Positions 6,034-10,109 of a DNA stretch of 10,109 bases are shown piece after piece (within the stretch, counting starts at the first letter, position 1; each line of letters begins with the position of its first letter). A program made the position numbers and the translations under genes. Location of the stretch: the NCBI GenBank assembly GCA_003024985.2, contig PXIH01S0029640.1, one strand, 5' to 3'. Below the pieces are notes generated by a model, which was given only the letters and a program-made list of their open reading frames with translations, did no database searches and was not told the origin of the DNA. This DNA comes from Euperipatoides rowelli (Eukaryota > Onychophora > Udeonychophora > Euonychophora > Peripatopsidae).

Positions 6034-6788
6034 CAATACTATTTTGTAAATTAACAATCAAATACTTCAATAACATAACACAATGTTATAAACTTATATA
6101 CTTTAATTTCACATAACATTCAGCCATACAATCGTCAAGATGGCGCCGGACCAAGTGACGCTAATAAAAAATTACCCACAAAGCATAGGTCAACTTTATG
6201 TGGGGAGGGGAATAAAATGATTATTCACATGGTAGTTTCGTATTTAGTGCTAATTAGTAATTACAGCTTTAATATAACTAAGTAAATTAAAATATTAATA
6301 AATAAATTAACTATTACTATAAAATCATAAATTTGTAAATTTACTATAAATATCAAATTAACTAATTACTCAGAATCTCCGGTAATGATTTGTGCAACAA
6401 TTTCATATAATATGAATCTTGCTATATGGTAATAAACCAAAATTGTTACACTAAAATTATAGCTAAGATAAACCTAATGATTTCAATTGCATTGTAAGAA
6501 AAATCTATATAAGAATAACTGTGAGTGAACTGAACATTTTAACAAAAACTATTTAGCATAACATAGTCAAAAAGAACCATAAAATTTATCAGTCAAATTC
6601 CACCATTTTTTCTAGGAATGGGATTTTTTTCTCAAATATAAACCTCATCAAATAAACTTTAATTTGTTACTCCATTTTTTAATATAATATATAAAATTGA
6701 ATACATATAATAATGTTAGTATTAAGAGAGTGTTTATCACAGCTATTCTTGAAAAAATGTTACGATAAAATCCAACAATTATATTTAA
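6034..6788. other. AT-rich spacer with a short CpG-rich patch at 6128-6165
   Basis: Most of this is AT-rich with no recognisable feature. At 6128-6165 there is an abrupt patch with several CpG dinucleotides around CAAGATGGCGCCGGACC. AAGATGGCG matches the core of YY1-type promoter and start-codon sites, and the ATG at 6141 opens a 26-codon frame (MAPDQVTLIK...) ending in TGA at 6217-6219. I do not claim a gene: there is no upstream promoter pattern and no splice donor of obvious quality. Confidence 0.35.
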
Positions 6789-6971
6789 TTAGGAGTTCAC
6801 ATTTTGAATTTTATTCCGAACAAGATTGGATTCAATAACATTTCTTGCAGAACCAAACTGTATTCCTAGTATCAATTTGTGTATCCCTTTCACCTTAATA
6901 TGAGATATTGTTTTACCAGTAATTAACAAAAGATCTAGTTGCCTTTCAAATGATTCAACACAAGTTATCAT
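6789..6971 (-). CDS. Hypothetical short ORF or exon, divergent from the next
   Basis: A 60-codon minus-strand frame from ATG at 6971 to TAA at 6789. It reads MITCVESFERQLDLLLITGK, with the later segment FGSARNVIESNLVRNKIQ. The frame is open further upstream (SDPGAFAK before the ATG) to a TGA near 7009. Another ATG in a good start context (GCGCCATGGCTG, near 7015) opens a short frame, MAENITNRTPVPLQK, that ends just as this one begins. The residue mix is protein-like, with no recognised domain, signal peptide or membrane segment. It could be an exon, a relic of an element downstream of LINE-C (same strand), or chance. Confidence 0.25.
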   Translation of the reverse strand: MITCVESFERQLDLLLITGKTISHIKVKGIHKLILGIQFGSARNVIESNLVRNKIQNVNS

Positions 6972-7011
6972 TTTTGCAAAGGCACCGGGGTCCGATTGGT
7001 AATGTTCTCAG

Positions 7012-7287
7012 CCATGGCGCACTTGTGCATATGTGCTTGATCCTGCATACAGCCCCGGTATGGAAAATAATGAATTTTCTTTCACTGTCGGTACGCAAGG
7101 GGATTTTTTCTCGTTACAGAGATACAAAGTCCTTCAAATTGAATCAAAAATGAGTTTATGGCAGCTAAAAATGGAAGTCAGTAAAACGCAGAACCTGGAC
7201 GCGAGGCAAATGAATGAACGGAAGTACAGACATGCAGCATTGTATCGTGAAAGCACAAAAAAATGTTACAATAGATATATGTAAATA
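7012..7287 (+). CDS. Hypothetical ORF, possible terminal exon (74-90 aa)
   Basis: Open on the plus strand from after TAA at about 6999 to TAA at 7285-7287. The first in-frame ATG is at 7060 (MENNEFSFTVGTQGDFFSLQ); an AG at 7010-7011 after a weak pyrimidine tract could act as a splice acceptor, giving an exon from 7012. The C-terminal part is rich in charged residues (ARQMNERKYRHAALYREST). The stretch carries about ten CpGs and is clearly less AT-rich than its surroundings. After the stop, TGTAAATAA is repeated two to three times; no AATAAA is evident nearby. I recognise no family. Alternatives are part of an inserted element or an antisense reading of one. Confidence 0.3.
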
Positions 7288-7344
7288 ATGTAAATAATAA
7301 GGATTGTAAATAACAAAAATAGTTTCACCTCTCAGGGATGAAAC

Positions 7345-8260
7345 AAATTTAAAATGTATACTGTATAATATCATTTTTACATCTACTGTACCTAGAAAGG
7401 TCATCACAGTAAGAAGTGACTTTGCAGTTGTGGTGTGTGTCAATTACTCTAATTCCAATAATACATTTATGTCTCAATCAAATCCAAAATATACACATTA
7501 TACAGACTAGTGCTCAAAGGAGAACCCTGCAACAGTCCAATTAGTACTAACATAAGTTCCCCATATCGATTTGTAACCGATGACTTTAACATCTTTTCAT
7601 TAACTATTTTAAGAATGGCATTAGTTGTCCAGTTTACTCCTTTATGCCTTTTAATAACAGCTTTCAAATACTAGTTATTAATCATTGTAAAAGCTTTAGT
7701 AAAGTCTATTCTTAGCAGATAATCTTTTTTGTATTTAGGAGTAGCCTACACTTATAGAAAAATCATATGATGCATCCAAAGAGCTGCATTTCTTTTTCTC
7801 TGAGTCACCACCATATCTTTTGAGAAAATGCATTTAGTATGACAATTAAGACTATTTAACAACACTTAGCTATAGGCTAATTTTAAAATCTTTGACAATT
7901 AAAGAAATTGGTATAATAGTTTAAACATCTGTAGGAGCTGATAAATCAAATTTCTTAGGGACCAGACCCACTAAGTCTTAAGTTTCATTGCAATATTAAA
8001 ATCATTATTTTCCAATTAAGGCAAACAATTAAGTATATACTGTATGTCAAATATAGAGCTACATTGTTTGATAATGCCTTATCAAATGAACAACTAATTC
8101 CATCCAGGCTGGTCTAGTATCATTTTTTGCATTATTGATGGCCAATATTATTTTAGAAATGGCAAATTCTTGATTTTTATTTTACATCTCGGTGCATTTA
8201 TCGTGCAAATTTATTTATTTCCAGGTTTTTGATAAAATAATTATTATCCTTATTGTTAAA
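7345..8260 (-). mobile_element. LINE-C: decayed non-LTR retrotransposon reverse transcriptase
   Basis: Minus-strand translation gives the reverse transcriptase blocks in the right order, scattered over frames. They are FAISKIILAINNAKND (about 8120-8172), DGISCSFDKAL (about 8070-8105), VGLVPKKFDLSAPTDV then PISLIVKDFKI (about 7885-7975), VVTQRKRNAALWMHH (about 7770-7825), motif A LLRIDFTKAF (about 7685-7715), motif B GLLQGSPLSTSLYNVYILDL (about 7475-7538) and motif C SYCDDL (YCDD at 7400-7411). These match the 'AI...K...PG.DGI', 'IPK.....NYRPISL', 'D..KAFD', 'GLPQGSPLSP.LFN.YI.DL' and 'YADD' blocks. Several frameshifts and stops make it dead. Motif B (QGSPLS) sets it apart from LINE-A; I/Jockey-, L1- or RTE-like clades are all possible. 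No 5' or 3' end is evident. Confidence 0.8.
7467..7730 (-). pseudogene. LINE-C reverse transcriptase palm, motifs A to B
   Basis: This is the best-preserved part of LINE-C: KDYLLRIDFTKAFTMINN, an in-frame stop, then about 65 open codons through KAVIKRHKGVNW and GLLQGSPLSTSLYNVYILDL to TAA at 7467-7469. The catalytic aspartate of motif A is kept, but the aspartate usual after KAF is replaced by threonine (KAFTMIN where KAFDMIN would be usual). The spacing A to B of roughly 60 residues suits a non-LTR enzyme. Motif C is reached only after a frame change downstream, as SYCDDL at 7400-7411 with cysteine in place of alanine. Confidence 0.75.
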
Positions 8261-8759
8261 TGCTGAGTTTTAAGCAAGATTATACCGATATTACTCACCT
8301 GAGTAAATATTTTTTTTAGTATAATTCACCCTTTGATTGGAAATTTAATGTGGGAATACAAAAGTGTTTTAAACTTTTGTGTTATTTTTGGCTATTTAAT
8401 CATTTTTGTTATTCACATTCATTGTCATAGAATGCAAAAAGAGGAAATATCTATCTGTAATTTACTGTACAAATGACGCTGTGATTAAATTCACTTGCGT
8501 TAAAAATTTTTAAATTTATTTTATTAGACAAATTAAACATTTCTAGGTTTGTCTGGTTTTTGGCAACAGTTCAGAAAGTCAATCGCCCATTATGAAAGTC
8601 ATTAAAAAAACAGCAGTGAACAGTTTGTGGCAAAATCTAGGTAAACTCACAACATTTTGGTTTCTTAATAGGGGTACACTGGTAACAATAGTGGCAAGCA
8701 GGAAATGCCTCAATGTGTCCAGTGGAATCGAGAGATCAAATCCCTAATCACTGTTGAGC
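8261..8759. other. Spacer without assignable features
   Basis: AT-rich to about 8560, then less AT-rich (8570-8759) with short open frames on the plus strand, for example a 35-codon stretch ending at 8778 that includes MPQCVQWNREIKSLITVEH. None shows a recognisable domain or start context. The LINE-C upstream region could extend into 8260-8400, but I cannot show it. Confidence 0.4.
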
Positions 8760-9180
8760 ATAACTTCAGAAGACATTAATAGGGGGCAAAAAAAAATTCC
8801 AGGGGGGGGGGGGGTAATCAGTATTTTTTACACTGTATTAAAAACACATATATCCAGTGGAACTCATCCCCCCCCAAAGTCCAATAATGCAACCTCCCTC
8901 TTGAAAACTACTCCCCCCATACCATCAAAAATGTGTAACAGAATAATCAGGTTGAATGCACAATATTAAAATGCAACAGGAACAAAAATTCAATTAAAAT
9001 TATAATTTGATAGGGGGAGTAGGGAAGGCCAGAGGCATTACATGTGTATACTACGATAATATGCTTGGTCGGGCAAACAATATTCCAGGTCGGGCGCCAC
9101 TCGGCCTGCCCCTTCCTTGCTACGGGCCTGCAGAAAGTGAAGGTCCCAACAAACAAAGTCTATTCATCACTAGTGCCTTG
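8760..9180. mobile_element. Probable repeat-derived block with G13 and C8 runs
   Basis: The block contains GGGGG (8782-8786), G13 (8802-8814), C8 (8868-8875), C6 (8913-8918), GGGGG again at 9013-9017, and a GC-rich 9070-9150 segment including GGTCGGGCGCCACTCGGCCT and GCTACGGGCCTG. Alternating G and C runs with such GC-rich ends are seen in some invertebrate non-autonomous elements, so I infer a repeat relic. I found neither matching terminal repeats nor a target duplication. Overlapping open frames (8947-9156 minus, 9007-9189 plus) read through the GC-rich part and are taken as by-products. Confidence 0.35.
8802..8814 (+). repeat. G13 homopolymer run
   Basis: Thirteen consecutive G, with an 8-base C run 54 bases downstream (8868-8875) that could pair with it. 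On its own the G run can adopt quadruplex structure and is likely length-variable. Confidence 0.85.
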
Positions 9181-9181
9181 A

Positions 9182-9292
9182 TGTCGTGACATTGAAGATG
9201 AAGATAACAGATGCTATATTGTGGATGTCTTCAAAGAAATGTTGGCAAAACGTGGTGACACATGCATATTGTCCATTTACTCCAGACAATGA
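9182..9292 (+). CDS. Exon-like open fragment, possible terminal exon or pseudogene piece
   Basis: Thirty-six codons are open between TGA at 9179-9181 and TGA at 9290-9292, reading CRDIEDEDNRCYIVDVFKEM, then LAKRGDTCILSIYSRQ. The composition is balanced and the segment is less AT-rich than what follows. There is no useful start codon. An AATAAA at 9325-9330 follows 33 bases after the stop, so this could be the last coding exon of a plus-strand gene or an old processed fragment. It is too short to rule out chance, and I recognise no family. Confidence 0.22.
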   Translation, partial: CRDIEDEDNRCYIVDVFKEMLAKRGDTCILSIYSRQ

Positions 9293-9324
9293 ATGGTGCT
9301 CATATGGAAGTGTATTAAAATTGT

Positions 9325-9330
9325 AATAAA
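9325..9330 (+). promoter_or_regulatory. Possible polyadenylation signal AATAAA
   Basis: Canonical hexamer 33 bases after the stop of the 9182-9292 frame. AATAAA is common by chance in AT-rich DNA, so this has weight only in combination with that frame. Confidence 0.2.
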
Positions 9331-9546
9331 AACTTTGAGTTCATTTCCATTTTACAACAAACTGTTTGATGCTACCTATAATGGTTATTTTTAATAATTT
9401 TTCATAATGAATGGAAGACTTTATGAGCAACTCGTACTCATTAGCATGAATTTTTGTAAAAGACCGATAAGTTCGATAACCAAATATGAAAAATAGTAAG
9501 TTAAAATGTATTTGTTGTCTAAAAATATTTAAGAATCCCAAGTAAA
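9331..9546. other. AT-rich spacer with an unassigned minus-strand ORF
   Basis: A 66-codon minus-strand frame (9341-9541) starts with ATG and includes FGYRTYRSFTKIHANEYELL. It has no recognised domain. It ends just before Helitron B and shows no codon or promoter signal; I treat it as probably spurious. Confidence 0.35.
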
Positions 9547-9752
9547 TCTATATATTAATACGTGAAGGGAAAACTTTGGATCCCTTTTTAAGCATATTGC
9601 GTGCACGAAGGAGTGTGAGATTTGGCAGAGTTAAAGTTTATATGGAGAGGGAGTGCAATAGCTAAAAATTTATATATAAAATTAAAACATTCATTGTTTA
9701 GCATTGTGGCGGCTTTTTATTGGTCGAATTTCGACCAACACTGGATTACTAG
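9547..9752 (+). mobile_element. Non-autonomous Helitron, copy B (206 bp)
   Basis: Same family as the element at 2544-2868 and in the same orientation. It starts TCTATATATTAATACG, ends CTAG (9749-9752) and is inserted between A (9546) and T (9753). The 3' hairpin is perfect: TTGGTCGAA pairs with TTCGACCAA around a single T (about 9719-9737), followed by ten bases and CTAG. Only one partial internal unit (CATTGTTTAGCATTGTGGCGG) is present, against the expanded 60-bp repeats of copy A. It has no coding capacity for Rep or helicase. Its hairpin is intact where copy A has a mismatch. Confidence 0.9.
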
Positions 9753-9861
9753 TACCCATTAATTTGTATTATTTTTGTTTAGTGCAGCGTGAAAATTATT
9801 GTAAAGATTTAACATATGATAAATCAATGCGTTACACAAATATAGTATAGTCCTGACTTGG

Positions 9862-9873
9862 TGGTTCAGTCGG
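9862..9873 (+). promoter_or_regulatory. Pol III A box of the SINE
   Basis: TGGTTCAGTCGG fits the tRNA A-box pattern TRGYNNANNNGG at the expected distance from the presumed 5' end at about 9850. Confidence 0.6.
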
Positions 9874-9923
9874 TATTGATGCTGGCTGATATCAAGTTGA
9901 GGTCATATGCTGGGAATACCACA

Positions 9924-9935
9924 GGTTTGATTCCC
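9924..9935 (+). promoter_or_regulatory. Pol III B box of the SINE
   Basis: GGTTTGATTCCC differs from the standard B box GGTTCGANTCC by a C-to-T change at the CpG, the usual methylation-decay substitution. Confidence 0.6.
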
Positions 9936-10109
9936 AGCTGAGATGGTTATGGAACGGTTTTTCTCCTGAACATCATGTTAAAGTGTATTATGAATGCTAT
10001 TGTAAACAAAATCAAAAATGGTTTATTTTTACCTTAAAAGTCATGTTTAATTCATCATTTCTTCATATTCGATTAAATAATTAAGATAATCTCAGTTTAT
10101 TAAGCCGTT

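Larger units (their letters stand above)
9850..9990 (+). mobile_element. tRNA-derived SINE (head), 3' end undefined
   Basis: The 5' part has a Pol III internal promoter. The A box is TGGTTCAGTCGG (9862-9873) and the B box GGTTTGATTCCC (9924-9935), one change from GGTTCGATTCCC. They are about 50 bases apart, slightly wider than in most tRNAs. An 8-bp stem, CTGGGAAT (9910-9917) with ATTCCCAG (9930-9937), spans the B box. The rest does not fold as a normal tRNA cloverleaf, so this is a SINE head and not a tRNA gene. The body, possibly continuing to about 9990 or beyond, has no recognised LINE-related tail, and neither A-tail nor duplication could be fixed. Confidence 0.6.

Noticed and set aside
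7165-7443. Minus-strand 92-codon frame
   Set aside because: It overlaps LINE-C motif C in the wrong frame (YCDD is in another) and is antisense to the 7012-7287 frame.
9341-9541. Minus-strand 66-codon frame with an ATG
   Set aside because: No domain, promoter or conservation signal; kept only as a note in the spacer entry.
9850-9940. Functional tRNA gene
   Set aside because: A and B boxes are present, but no full cloverleaf, anticodon arm or acceptor stem could be paired.

Overview
This window looks like intergenic or intronic DNA from an animal genome, probably an invertebrate. It is very AT-rich. Nothing resembles bacterial gene packing. Recognisable sequence is almost entirely decayed transposable elements and tandem repeats: pieces of at least three non-LTR (LINE) reverse transcriptases, two related non-autonomous Helitrons, a small terminal-inverted-repeat element, a tRNA-derived SINE head and a complex minisatellite. 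Neither species nor phylum can be fixed from the sequence. No intact host gene is visible; a few short exon-like open frames are listed at low confidence.

Layout. (1) 1-1345 holds LINE-A on the minus strand, a CR1/Jockey-like reverse transcriptase running off the left edge. It is interrupted at 765-1156 by a younger retrotransposed insert with a 14-bp target-site duplication, and its 5' end folds into a palindrome. (2) 1478-1725 is a 248-bp non-autonomous DNA element with 27-bp terminal inverted repeats and an 8-bp duplication. (3) 2467-2543 looks like a LINE or SINE 3' end with an ATTTGT-type tail. (4) 2544-2868 is Helitron copy A, with a 60-bp internal tandem repeat. (5) 2904-4150 is a minisatellite of about 27-bp units in both orientations, organised in higher-order blocks and containing one N. 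(6) 4822-5191 is the 3' end of LINE-B on the minus strand, with a TTAGA-type tail; two further minus-strand open frames upstream (5286-5432 and 5763-6033) may belong to it. (7) 6789-7284 has two divergent, unassigned open frames around a CpG-richer patch. (8) 7345-8260 is LINE-C on the minus strand, with reverse transcriptase blocks from the pre-fingers region to motif C. (9) 8760-9180 is a G-run/C-run block likely derived from a repeat. (10) 9182-9330 is an exon-like open frame followed by AATAAA. (11) 9547-9752 is Helitron copy B. (12) From about 9850 a SINE head carries A and B boxes.

How the parts relate. The LINE remnants have frameshifts, stops or truncation, so none can move itself. 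The Helitrons and the inverted-repeat element encode nothing convincing and would have depended on enzymes supplied elsewhere. The relative order of events is readable in places: LINE-A was present before the 765-1156 insert split it. The least ordinary feature is the minisatellite, which combines internal inversions, higher-order duplication, an 81-bp inverted repeat and 17 copies of an 8-bp E-box-like word.
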